In this document: piece by piece, positions 1 through 5,050 of the stretch
Numbering within the stretch: position 1 is the stretch's first letter
Layout: every line of letters begins with the position of its first letter
DNA from: DATHNF01 sp035486285
GTDB taxonomy: Bacteria > Patescibacteriota > Saccharimonadia > Saccharimonadales > UBA4665
Direction of reading: 5' to 3'
Assembly (NCBI GenBank): GCA_035486285.1
Contig: DATHNF010000066.1
Span: 1-6,009 of the forward strand
Length of the DNA stretch: 6,009 bases
Program-made: the position numbers and the translations under genes
The notes under the pieces: model-generated
Databases searched by the model: none
The model's input: only the letters and a program-made list of their open reading frames with translations
Told to the model about the DNA's origin: nothing

Positions 1-471
1 AGCTTTGAGGGCTTTTTCGTCGTGTGTTTGCTTGATGCCGACACTGTGGTAGTAGTTGTCATCTTCGTTAATAACGACTAGGTTAGGGCATAGCTGGCTG
101 AGGAATGCCACGCGAGCCTGCTCTTCACGGTTGGCGTCTTCACTGATTTTGGCGGTTAGCGTACTGACACGGGCTACATCACCTATTTCGCGCAGTAGCT
201 CCAGCACTTTGGTTTGAAAATCAGCGATATGCGGTATGTTGCCCTGCTCTGCCGTAGCTTTCAAGCGTATGACGACTGACTTCTCTAGCTGGCGGACACG
301 TTCCCGGGTGATGCCAAGCATTTCACCGATTTGTTCTAGGGTTTCCTTGCGGTCAAAGAGGCCAAAACGCCGTGCGACAATCTCGCGTTCCCGTTCGCGT
401 TCAATAGTTGCCAGCACGTCGCTGACTAGTTGTTCGGTGGTGGGTTCGGTAGCAGTTGTGGTTTGGGCCAT
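1..471 (-). CDS. Sigma-70 region 4-like helix-turn-helix protein, 3' end cut by window edge
   Basis: The reading frame is open for 157 codons from the ATG at 471 to the window edge, with no stop, so the C-terminus is missing. Residues about 24-70 match the sigma-70 region 4 helix-turn-helix: an EREREIVARRFGL block, then TLEQIGEMLGITRERVRQLE, which is the signature that contacts the -35 element in primary sigma factors. No region 2 or 3 precedes it; the N-terminus is only about 20 polar residues, so this is not a complete sigma factor. Residues about 80-145 (from IADFQTKVLELLREIG to YYHSVGI) look like a second small helical or winged domain, possibly HARE-HTH or RNA polymerase delta-like; that assignment is an inference. 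It probably binds DNA or RNA polymerase as a regulator. A near-consensus promoter lies upstream and leaves a leader of about 34 nt. An AGGGAAG about 11 nt before the ATG is a weak ribosome site. Confidence 0.8.
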   Translation of the reverse strand, partial: MAQTTTATEPTTEQLVSDVLATIEREREREIVARRFGLFDRKETLEQIGEMLGITRERVRQLEKSVVIRLKATAEQGNIPHIADFQTKVLELLREIGDVARVSTLTAKISEDANREEQARVAFLSQLCPNLVVINEDDNYYHSVGIKQTHDEKALKA

Positions 472-511
472 AATGGTGGTATCTTCCCTAGTGTTCTATT
501 ACTTTGATAGT

Positions 512-540
512 ATTATAAAACTATAATTTTTAAAAGTCAA
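512..540 (-). promoter_or_regulatory. Sigma-70-type promoter for the region 4-like gene
   Basis: On the minus strand, TTGACT (540-535) and a perfect TATAAT (517-512) are separated by exactly 17 bp. The predicted start is near 505, about 34 nt before the ATG at 471. This shows that the gene is transcribed independently of topA, which ends about 150 bp upstream. Confidence 0.8.
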
Positions 541-689
541 CACATTTCACGTCTATAGCTTATTGTAGCACATTCATGACAGCAAGGCTTAGTCTATGTT
601 GTAAAAATACTATCTGACCACGGCCTTTACCGAGAGGCTAGTTTATCAGCTTATAATTTGACCGCATACAGTTAAGACTGGCTGCTGTT

Positions 690-2987
690 TTACTTCTTGG
701 GAGCTTTTTTGCCACGGCGGAAACCGCGCTTCTTGGCGGGTGCGGCAGCCAGAATAGCTTGGGCCTCAGCCTCTGTTAGTTTGGCCGGATCCTGCTCTTT
801 GGCGATGCGGGCGTTCTTCTTTCCGTCAGTGATATAGGGGCCGTAGGGGCCGTTCAAGATTTTGATGCCGCTGGCAAACTCTTTAATGTGTTTGGCCGCG
901 TCTTTCGCAAGCTTCTGTTCGTAGAGTTCACGGGCTTCGGCCTCGGTAATGGTGTGCGGGTCGAGCGGCTTGATAGAGACAAACACCTTATCAACCTGTA
1001 CGTAGGGACCGAAACGGCCAATGTTGGCCTTCATCTCCTGTCCGTCAGCAGTCCTGCCTACTACCTTGGGGAGCTTGAACATTTCCAGCGCTTGTTCCAG
1101 AGTGACGGTATCAATGGTTGTGCCAGTGGGCAGTGGCGCGAAAACTGGCTTCTTGGTCTCGTCTTCGATATCTCCCTTGAGCAACATTGGCCCATAGCGG
1201 CCGAAGCGAGAGTAAATCGGTTCCCCGCTCTTGGGATCAGTGCCCAGTTGACGGGCTTGCGAAACCTCGCTACGCGAAATATCAGCCGACTGCTCAATCA
1301 AGGGATGGAAATCTTTGTAGAAACTGCTAATCATCTGCTCCCACCCTTGCTTACCATCAGCAATCTTGTCGAAATCCGTCTCCACGCGGGCCGTAAAGTC
1401 ATAGTCCACAACCGATGGGAAGTGCTTGACCAAGAAGTCGTTGGTAACTTCGGCAATTCCTGTTGGCACCAGCTTATTCCGGTCAGCGCCGAAGGTAACC
1501 TTGGTCTTTAGCTCTTGGACCTTGGCGTCTTGGAGCTTGAACTCGGTTATGTCGCGTTCCTGACCTTCAAGATCGGTCTTTTCAACGTAGCCACGAGTCT
1601 GGATGGTCGAAATGGTTGGCGCGTAGGTGCTAGGGCGGCCAATGCCGAGCTCTTCAAGCTTGCGTACCAGAGCGGCTTCGGAATAACGTGCCGCCGGCCG
1701 GGTAAAGGTTTCTGTGGCCGTTACGGACTGCATAGCTAGGAATTGGCCGGTTTTGAGGGGCGGAAGCAGGACATCGTCCTTGGTGCCACCGTAGACACGC
1801 ATAAAGCCGTCGAAGCGCAGTATTTCACCTTTAGCTAAGAAAGTTTCTGTCTGACCACTGACAGTAATAGTTACTTCAGTACGTTCCAGCTTGGCGGGAC
1901 TCATCTGGGAAGCCAAAGCCCGTTGCCAGATGAGTTGGTAAAGTTTGTGTTGCTGGTCATCGCCGCCGGCGCTGTTTTGACTGAAGTCGGTGGGCCGGAT
2001 TGCTTCGTGGGCCTCTTGAGCGCTCTGGTTTTTGGTCTTATATTGCCGGACTTGGTGGTATTCGGTGCCAAACTGCTGCTTGATGTACTTTTCGGCTGCG
2101 CTGATGGCCAGCCCGGACAAGATGGTGCTATCGGTGCGCATATACGTAATATGACCGGCTTCGTAGAGCCGTTGGGCCAAGGTCATGGTCTGTCGGACGC
2201 TATAGCCAAGTCGGCGGCTGGCTTCTTGTTGAAGTGTACTGGTAGTAAAAGGCGCGCCTGGGCTGCGGCTGGCGGGCTTCTGCTCGATGGCTTTGATGGT
2301 GTATGTGGCGCCGATTATAGCTTGGAGCCAAGCTTTGGCGGCGGCCGCGTCGGGTAGTTTGACGGATAGCTCGGCGGGGATTTCCTGCCCATCTGCTAAG
2401 AAGATAGCAGTAACCTTGAAGGAGCTCTGGGCGTTGAAGTCGCGAATCTCCCGCTCCCGCTCGACAATTAAGCGGACGGCAACAGATTGGACGCGGCCAG
2501 CGCTGAGGCCGGTGCGGACCTTCTTCCATAGGACTGGAGATAATTCGTAGCCGACGAGACGGTCGAGTACCCGCCTAGCCTGTTGAGCGTCTACAAGCTT
2601 AATATCGACCGTACGGGGGTTCTTGATAGCCGTGTCAATAGCCGTCTTGGTTATTTCGTGGAAAACGATGCGCTTGGTTTTGGCTGGGTCAAGTTTGAGG
2701 GCATGCGCCAGGTGCCAGGCGATGGCCTCTCCTTCGCGGTCCTCATCGCTGGCTAGCCAGACTTCGCTGCCGGCAGCAGCTTTTTTGAGCTCGGCTACTA
2801 CCTTTTTTTTGTCGGCGCTGACTTCGTACTTGGGAGCGAAGTTGTGCTCGATGTCGATATTCAAACCTTTTTTCGGTAAATCACGGATATGGCCGAAGCT
2901 GCTCTTAACAGCGTAATCCTTACCGAGAAACTTCTCGATAGTCTTGGCCTTGGCCGGGCTTTCTACGATAACTAAATTTTTTGCCAT
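690..2987 (-). CDS. topA: DNA topoisomerase I (type IA), zinc-finger-free form
   Basis: 765 residues. Type IA topoisomerase, which relaxes negatively supercoiled DNA by cutting one strand through a 5'-phosphotyrosine. The N-terminal TOPRIM domain (about 1-115) has the KNLVIVESPAKAKTIEKFLG motif with E9, and the acidic DEDREGEA motif with D81, D83 and E85 for Mg2+. The core contains LSAGRVQSVAVRLIVERE (161-178) and the active site ITYMRTDS, with catalytic Y282 and R284. LGIGRPSTYAPTISTI (447-462) is a further conserved core motif. The C-terminus carries three glycine-rich TopoI C repeats (FGRYGPML near 595, IGRFGPYV near 656, NGPYGPYI near 712) and a basic tail rich in K and R (752-765), in place of the Cys4 zinc fingers of the E. 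coli enzyme. The protein contains no cysteine. The ATG at 2987 is fixed by the family N-terminus. It is the last gene of the dprA cluster but also has promoter-like sequence of its own. Confidence 0.97.
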   Translation of the reverse strand: MAKNLVIVESPAKAKTIEKFLGKDYAVKSSFGHIRDLPKKGLNIDIEHNFAPKYEVSADKKKVVAELKKAAAGSEVWLASDEDREGEAIAWHLAHALKLDPAKTKRIVFHEITKTAIDTAIKNPRTVDIKLVDAQQARRVLDRLVGYELSPVLWKKVRTGLSAGRVQSVAVRLIVEREREIRDFNAQSSFKVTAIFLADGQEIPAELSVKLPDAAAAKAWLQAIIGATYTIKAIEQKPASRSPGAPFTTSTLQQEASRRLGYSVRQTMTLAQRLYEAGHITYMRTDSTILSGLAISAAEKYIKQQFGTEYHQVRQYKTKNQSAQEAHEAIRPTDFSQNSAGGDDQQHKLYQLIWQRALASQMSPAKLERTEVTITVSGQTETFLAKGEILRFDGFMRVYGGTKDDVLLPPLKTGQFLAMQSVTATETFTRPAARYSEAALVRKLEELGIGRPSTYAPTISTIQTRGYVEKTDLEGQERDITEFKLQDAKVQELKTKVTFGADRNKLVPTGIAEVTNDFLVKHFPSVVDYDFTARVETDFDKIADGKQGWEQMISSFYKDFHPLIEQSADISRSEVSQARQLGTDPKSGEPIYSRFGRYGPMLLKGDIEDETKKPVFAPLPTGTTIDTVTLEQALEMFKLPKVVGRTADGQEMKANIGRFGPYVQVDKVFVSIKPLDPHTITEAEARELYEQKLAKDAAKHIKEFASGIKILNGPYGPYITDGKKNARIAKEQDPAKLTEAEAQAILAAAPAKKRGFRRGKKAPKK

Positions 2988-2995
2988 AAGCCTCT

Positions 2996-3025
2996 ATAGT
3001 AAGCGTATTTGCTCTAAAAACACAA
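2996..3025 (-). promoter_or_regulatory. Possible topA promoter giving a near-leaderless mRNA
   Basis: On the minus strand, TTGTGT (3025-3020), 18 bp, then TACTAT (3001-2996). A start 7 nt past the -10 would fall near 2989, only about 2 nt before the topA ATG. The GAGG just before the ATG is only 3 nt away, too close for a normal Shine-Dalgarno, which fits leaderless initiation. The hexamers are weak; transcription from dprA may also reach topA. Confidence 0.35.
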
Positions 3026-3080
3026 TATATATAAGAATGTCGCGCGGCACAGGTAGCTGTTTGACGCCAGACCAAAAGGC

Positions 3081-3254
3081 TTAGGCGCCGAAATACTGCC
3101 CGGCCTTGTAGCCGGCCCAGATGCCGAAGAATGAACCCACGGTACCGATTAGGATGCTAGCAGCGCCGAACCAGTTGCCGTGGTCCATGAGCGCGCCCAG
3201 CCAGCCGCCAATAGTGCCGAAAACAGTGATGCCGATGAAAATCATAAGCTTCAT
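3081..3254 (-). CDS. Small glycine-rich two-helix membrane protein, unrecognised
   Basis: 57 residues, from ATG at 3254 to TAA at 3083-3081. The frame is limited upstream by a stop at 3266-3264, so the start is either 3254 or the ATG at M4 (3245). Two hydrophobic segments are visible, about residues 4-22 (from MIFIGITVFG to LGALM) and about 30-48 (AASILIGTVGSFFGIWAGY), joined by a short polar loop DHGNW. Both carry repeated small residues (GTIGGWLG, GTVGSFFG, GYKAGQYFG), a glycine-zipper pattern suggesting helix packing or oligomerisation in the membrane. There are no cysteines. It lies 39 nt after dprA and 93 nt before topA on the same strand, so it is probably co-transcribed. No Shine-Dalgarno is visible; TGCTAGACT (3268-3260), an extended -10-like sequence, would place a start at the ATG. 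Its function is unknown; a role in DNA uptake is only suggested by dprA next door. Confidence 0.7.
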   Translation of the reverse strand: MKLMIFIGITVFGTIGGWLGALMDHGNWFGAASILIGTVGSFFGIWAGYKAGQYFGA

Positions 3255-3293
3255 ACGATTAGTCTAGCACACCGCCCAAGTCGTTGTTCATGC

Positions 3294-4151
3294 TTAGTAA
3301 ATAGCCCAGTGGTTGGCACCGAGGGAACGGATCTTACCGCCGATTTCGAGCATGGTTAGGACTTGGTTGAACTCGCTGGTGGAGAGCTGGCTCTGGTGGA
3401 AGAGTTGGTCGCCATCGCCGACACCTTGCAGCAGCAAATCCAATACTCGTTGTTCGTAGGCGTTGCGGCCGCGGACTTCGGTGGCGGCTGTCTGGTGCTC
3501 TTCCAGGCCAAGCGCGTGCAACACGTCGACGTACGAAGTTACGGGCGTGGCGCCAGCTTTAATAAGGTTATTGGCACCAACAGAGCCTGGGCCGGTAATA
3601 TTGCCGGGAACGGCCAGCACGTCCTTGCCCTGCTCGAGGGCAAACCGAGCAGTGTGCAGGCTGCCGCTCTTCTCAGCCGCTTCGGTAATCAGAATGGCCT
3701 GGCTCAAACCGGCCACTAATCGATTGCGGGCAATGAAGTTCTGCTTCTGAGGAAAGGCACCTTCGGCGTACTCACTGACGAGCGCCCCGCCCCGCTCGAT
3801 AATGGCCTGCCCTAGCTGTCGGTTTGTGGCTGGCGCGATGACCTGTAGCGGACTCGGCAGCACGGCAATCGCCAAGCCTCCGGCCTCTAATGTCGCTTGG
3901 TGAGCCAGCCCATCTACGCCTAACGCTAGGCCGCTAATGATAACTATACCCTGCTCTGCCAGCTGCCGGGCTAACTGAGTGGTTACCTGTTTACCGTAGG
4001 GGCTGACACTGCGGCTGCCGACAATGGCTACGCGTGGGCGCTTCATGAGTTCGCTCAGAGGTGTGCCAGCGTGGAATAGCTGCGCGGGTGGGCTGGGTAT
4101 ATGGCGCAAGGCTTCCGGGTATGCGCCAAGCGTAAGCTTATTGATTTTCAT
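3294..4151 (-). CDS. dprA: DNA processing protein DprA (Smf), short form
   Basis: 285 residues from the ATG at 4151. DprA binds single-stranded DNA taken up in transformation and loads RecA onto it in the cytoplasm. The Rossmann-like core shows VAIVGSRSVSPYGK (41-54), ISGLALGVDGLAHQ (72-85), GGALVSEYAEG (121-131), NFIARNRLVAGLS (138-150), SGSLHTARFALEQGKDVLAVPG (162-183) and a G-rich GPGSVGANNLIKAGA stretch. The C-terminal 55 or so residues (from NAYEQRVLDLL, ending WAIY) fit the DprA winged-helix domain. The protein starts directly at LTLGAYPEALRHI, so the N-terminal SAM-like domain seen in many DprA proteins is absent. An in-frame ATG at 4184 adds 11 residues (MSLCQYFKIFC) but lies upstream of the likely promoter, so 4151 was chosen. 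It heads a minus-strand cluster with the small membrane protein and topA. Confidence 0.95.
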   Translation of the reverse strand: MKINKLTLGAYPEALRHIPSPPAQLFHAGTPLSELMKRPRVAIVGSRSVSPYGKQVTTQLARQLAEQGIVIISGLALGVDGLAHQATLEAGGLAIAVLPSPLQVIAPATNRQLGQAIIERGGALVSEYAEGAFPQKQNFIARNRLVAGLSQAILITEAAEKSGSLHTARFALEQGKDVLAVPGNITGPGSVGANNLIKAGATPVTSYVDVLHALGLEEHQTAATEVRGRNAYEQRVLDLLLQGVGDGDQLFHQSQLSTSEFNQVLTMLEIGGKIRSLGANHWAIY

Positions 4152-4158
4152 GCAAAAT

Positions 4159-4164
4159 ATTTTA
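4159..4164 (-). promoter_or_regulatory. -10 element for dprA, predicting a leaderless mRNA
   Basis: TAAAAT on the minus strand places the transcription start at about 4152, one base before the ATG at 4151. No good -35 is present at 16-18 bp spacing. Spacing to the start codon is identical to that of the pth promoter. The element lies 5 bp from the -35 box of the divergent plus-strand promoter, so the two promoters may compete for polymerase. Confidence 0.45.
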
Positions 4165-4169
4165 AAGTA

Positions 4170-4198
4170 TTGACATAAGGACACTCTTTTGCTAAAAT
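4170..4198 (+). promoter_or_regulatory. Strong sigma-70-type promoter of the structured RNA
   Basis: Consensus TTGACA (4170-4175), exactly 17 bp, then TAAAAT (4193-4198, 5 of 6 match). The predicted start is near 4205. This is the closest match to consensus in the window and reads into a region without a convincing gene but with a strong terminator about 385 nt downstream, which argues for an abundant noncoding RNA. Confidence 0.8.
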
Positions 4199-4201
4199 AG
4201 C

Positions 4202-4218
4202 AATTCGTGAGTCCTATT
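4202..4218 (+). repeat. Direct repeat, left copy
   Basis: AATT, two variable bases, then TGAGTCCTATT. The same pattern recurs at 4681-4697, with 15 of 17 bases identical. The pair brackets the whole structured-RNA region. Confidence 0.5.
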
Positions 4219-4502
4219 ACTGGATTCTTGTACCTTTTACCCCCATTCTAACACCTCTGACTCACAGAGCCAGAGAAAACTGTTAGATTGTTTTAGGGCG
4301 GTGCGCGAAAAAGTTGTTACCCTCCACTTATTCTGTACGCGTTAGGCTTAGCTTGACACGCTCTAAAACATACTAACCCCTTTAACTAGATTCCTCGATC
4401 ACTCCGGTGATCCCGGGGTCCCCAATTCAAGGTGAGCCTAAATGGTTCCGTCGTTCGCGGCGGAGGCACGTGACATTTGATTATCGTCAATGATGCTTCA
4501 CT

Positions 4503-4524
4503 GGGGTGGGTTGAAGGGTGGGGG
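4503..4524 (+). other. Four-run G-quadruplex motif
   Basis: G-runs at 4503-4506, 4508-4510, 4516-4518 and 4520-4524 are separated by loops T, TTGAA and T, a canonical three-tier motif with short loops. GGGTGGG occurs twice within it (4504-4510 and 4516-4522). The C-rich CCCACCCC at 4564-4571, in the terminator loop, is perfectly complementary to 4503-4510, so a quadruplex would compete with that pairing and with the helices at 4420-4506 and 4522-4542. Confidence 0.6.
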
Positions 4525-4548
4525 CACGACTTGTTCGTGCCCATTAAT

Positions 4549-4590
4549 GAGCCTCCGGCGGTGCCCACCCCCTCCGGAGGCTCTTTATTT
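4549..4590 (+). terminator. Intrinsic terminator of the structured RNA
   Basis: GAGCCTCCGG (4549-4558) pairs perfectly with CCGGAGGCTC (4574-4583) over 10 bp, followed by TTTATTT (4584-4590). The 15-nt loop includes CCCACCCC, which can pair with the upstream G-runs to make a pseudoknot. On the opposite strand the same hairpin is followed by ATTAATG, not a T-tract, so it terminates plus-strand transcripts. Confidence 0.8.
4570..4588 (+). repeat. Terminator 3' arm repeat, copy 1
   Basis: A 19-nt stretch centred on the palindrome CCTCCGGAGG and ending TTTAT. It recurs exactly 80 bases later at 4650-4668 with one mismatch. In this copy the bases after the GGAGG read CTCTTTATT, with no ATG. Confidence 0.6.
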
Positions 4591-4599
4591 CACGCTCTA

Positions 4600-4646
4600 T
4601 TGTAGGACGCTTCGCTCGTGCCTACAAAACATCTCGCAGGGATGTT
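4600..4646 (+). other. Two tandem hairpins after the terminator
   Basis: TTGTAGG (4600-4606) pairs with CCTACAA (4621-4627), extended inside by ACG (4607-4609) with CGT (4617-4619) and one bulged G. Directly adjacent, AACATC (4628-4633) pairs with GATGTT (4641-4646) over a 7-nt loop. They lead into the second CCTCCGGAGG copy and resemble the hairpin-plus-terminator layout at 4522-4590, although the sequences differ. Confidence 0.5.
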
Positions 4647-4649
4647 CTG

Positions 4650-4668
4650 CCCTCCGGAGGCCCTTTAT
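4650..4668 (+). repeat. Terminator 3' arm repeat, copy 2
   Basis: The match to 4570-4588 is 18 of 19 bases. Its CCGGAGGC (4654-4661) could pair with the same upstream GCCTCCGG (4551-4558) that forms the terminator, so it may be an alternative partner. Here the GGAGG stands 6 nt before an ATG and so also reads as a Shine-Dalgarno. Confidence 0.55.
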
Positions 4669-4705
4669 GTTTGACGGGATAATTACTGAGTCCTATTGTA
4701 GTTAA
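4667..4705 (+). CDS. Possible 12-residue leader peptide with perfect Shine-Dalgarno
   Basis: GGAGG (4656-4660), 6 nt, ATG (4667), then 12 codons (MFDGIITESYCS) and TAA. This is the best-formed ribosome site in the window. It ends 33 nt before the ATG of the 103-residue ORF, so it could be a leader peptide on a read-through transcript. Against this, the Shine-Dalgarno lies inside a palindrome that is part of a repeat, and the promoter at 4671-4699 would start transcription after it. It may be chance. Confidence 0.25.
   Translation: MFDGIITESYCS
4671..4699 (+). promoter_or_regulatory. Probable promoter of the 103-residue ORF
   Basis: TTGACG (4671-4676), exactly 17 bp, TATTGT (4694-4699). The predicted start is about 4706, giving a leader of about 33 nt to the ATG at 4739. 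The -35 matches 5 of 6 and the -10 matches 4 of 6. The -10 overlaps the right copy of the TGAGTCCTATT repeat. Confidence 0.5.
4681..4697 (+). repeat. Direct repeat, right copy
   Basis: AATT, two variable bases, then TGAGTCCTATT, matching 4202-4218 at 15 of 17 positions. It sits between the last hairpin and the orphan ORF. Confidence 0.5.
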
Positions 4706-4738
4706 TAGTTATTAAAGAAATGAAGAGCAGCCCGAGCC

Positions 4739-5050
4739 ATGAACTTTGATAAAGACAGCATTATATTTACCGAAGGAGAGCAGTATATTACGGGATTACC
4801 CGAAAAGATGCCGATTAATGGCATAGGCGTCGCTTTTGGCAGAGTGCGTTTGGCGAGAGCGCAGTGTCATAATGACTTCCTCACGCTATTGACGTGTGAC
4901 CTGGATAGCTTGAACGAGCGACAAGCTGCTCAGTTACCCCTTTACTCAGAACGTTTGCGTCGCCTAGACCATATATCAGAGCGGTTGATCCCTGCTCTGA
5001 TGCCGAGGATCCTAAGTGAACTAGAGCATGCCCTGCCGAGGATAGTTTAA
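4739..5050 (+). CDS. Orphan hypothetical protein, 103 residues
   Basis: Not recognised. The ATG at 4739 is the only start possible, because an in-frame TGA lies at 4721-4723. No signal peptide, membrane helix or metal motif is visible. The N-terminal half is mixed (IIFTEGEQYITGLPEK, then GIGVAFGRVRLARAQ); the C-terminal half is likely helical and charged (SLNERQAAQLPLYSERLRR, then ISERLIPALMPRILSELEHA), perhaps amphipathic. There are two cysteines, at CHND and LTCD. A promoter-like pair lies upstream; the ribosome site is poor. It ends tail-to-tail with pth, with overlapping stop codons in a GTTTAAAC palindrome. Support comes from the promoter, the non-repetitive composition and the fit between its neighbours; a 103-codon ORF could still be chance. 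Confidence 0.5.
   Translation: MNFDKDSIIFTEGEQYITGLPEKMPINGIGVAFGRVRLARAQCHNDFLTLLTCDLDSLNERQAAQLPLYSERLRRLDHISERLIPALMPRILSELEHALPRIV

Larger units (their letters stand above)
4205..4590 (+). ncRNA. Candidate structured noncoding RNA of about 385 nt, class unrecognised
   Basis: The unit is defined by the near-consensus promoter ending at 4198 and the intrinsic terminator at 4549-4590. Helices read from the sequence: TCTAACA (4247-4253) with TGTTAGA (4281-4287), enclosing CTCTG (4255-4259) with CAGAG (4265-4269); an 11-bp helix of 4290-4300 (GTTTTAGGGCG) with 4359-4369 (CGCTCTAAAAC), one G-U pair; GATCAC/GTGATC (4397-4412) with a TCCG loop; CCCCA (4420-4424) with TGGGG (4502-4506) and GTGA (4432-4435) with TCAC (4498-4501), closing a multiloop; CCGTCG/CGGCGG (4448-4463) with a TTCG loop; CATTTGA/TCAATG (4474-4491) with one bulge; GGGCACGA/TCGTGCCC (4522-4542). 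A G-quadruplex motif lies at 4503-4524. It lacks the GAGGAAAGTCC motif of RNase P RNA, the tmRNA ends and the SRP apical motif. It may be a regulatory RNA or belong to a lineage-specific class; the 5' and 3' ends are approximate. Confidence 0.65.

Noticed and set aside
236..526. 96-residue plus-strand ORF rich in S and R
   Set aside because: Antisense to the sigma region 4-like gene and running across its promoter.
602..640. Weak hairpin GCCT...AGGC after topA as a terminator
   Set aside because: Only about 4 paired bases and no T-tract in the direction of topA transcription.
888..1511. 207-residue plus-strand ORF
   Set aside because: Lies entirely inside topA in antisense; topA has full catalytic motifs and the antisense frame shows no domain or ribosome site.
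1923..2357. 144-residue plus-strand ORF with hydrophobic stretches
   Set aside because: Antisense shadow of topA core; the hydrophobicity comes from reading topA codons in reverse.
3259..3291. 10-codon ORF (MNNDLGGVLD) between dprA and the small membrane protein
   Set aside because: Too short, no Shine-Dalgarno, and easily explained by chance.
3363..3719. 118-residue plus-strand ORF
   Set aside because: Antisense to conserved dprA coding sequence.
4152..4184. Upstream dprA start adding MSLCQYFKIFC
   Set aside because: Would lie upstream of the likely -10 and overlap the divergent promoter; the family N-terminus is already complete from 4151.
4351..4385. Internal TTGACA at 4353-4358 as another plus-strand promoter
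   Set aside because: No acceptable -10 at 16-18 bp; its neighbouring bases take part in the 11-bp RNA helix.
4205..4590. RNase P RNA, tmRNA, SRP RNA or 6S RNA as identity for the RNA
   Set aside because: No GAGGAAAGTCC or AGANNNATGA (RNase P), no tmRNA end sequences or tag frame, no SRP apical motif. 6S is usually about 200 nt or less with one long rod. A strongly diverged member cannot be fully excluded by eye.
4386..4705. ORFs of 60 and 71 residues on opposite strands over the RNA region
   Set aside because: Their sequence comes from hairpin arms and G/C-rich runs; low-complexity, with no domain. Only the last 12 codons of the plus frame have a good ribosome site.
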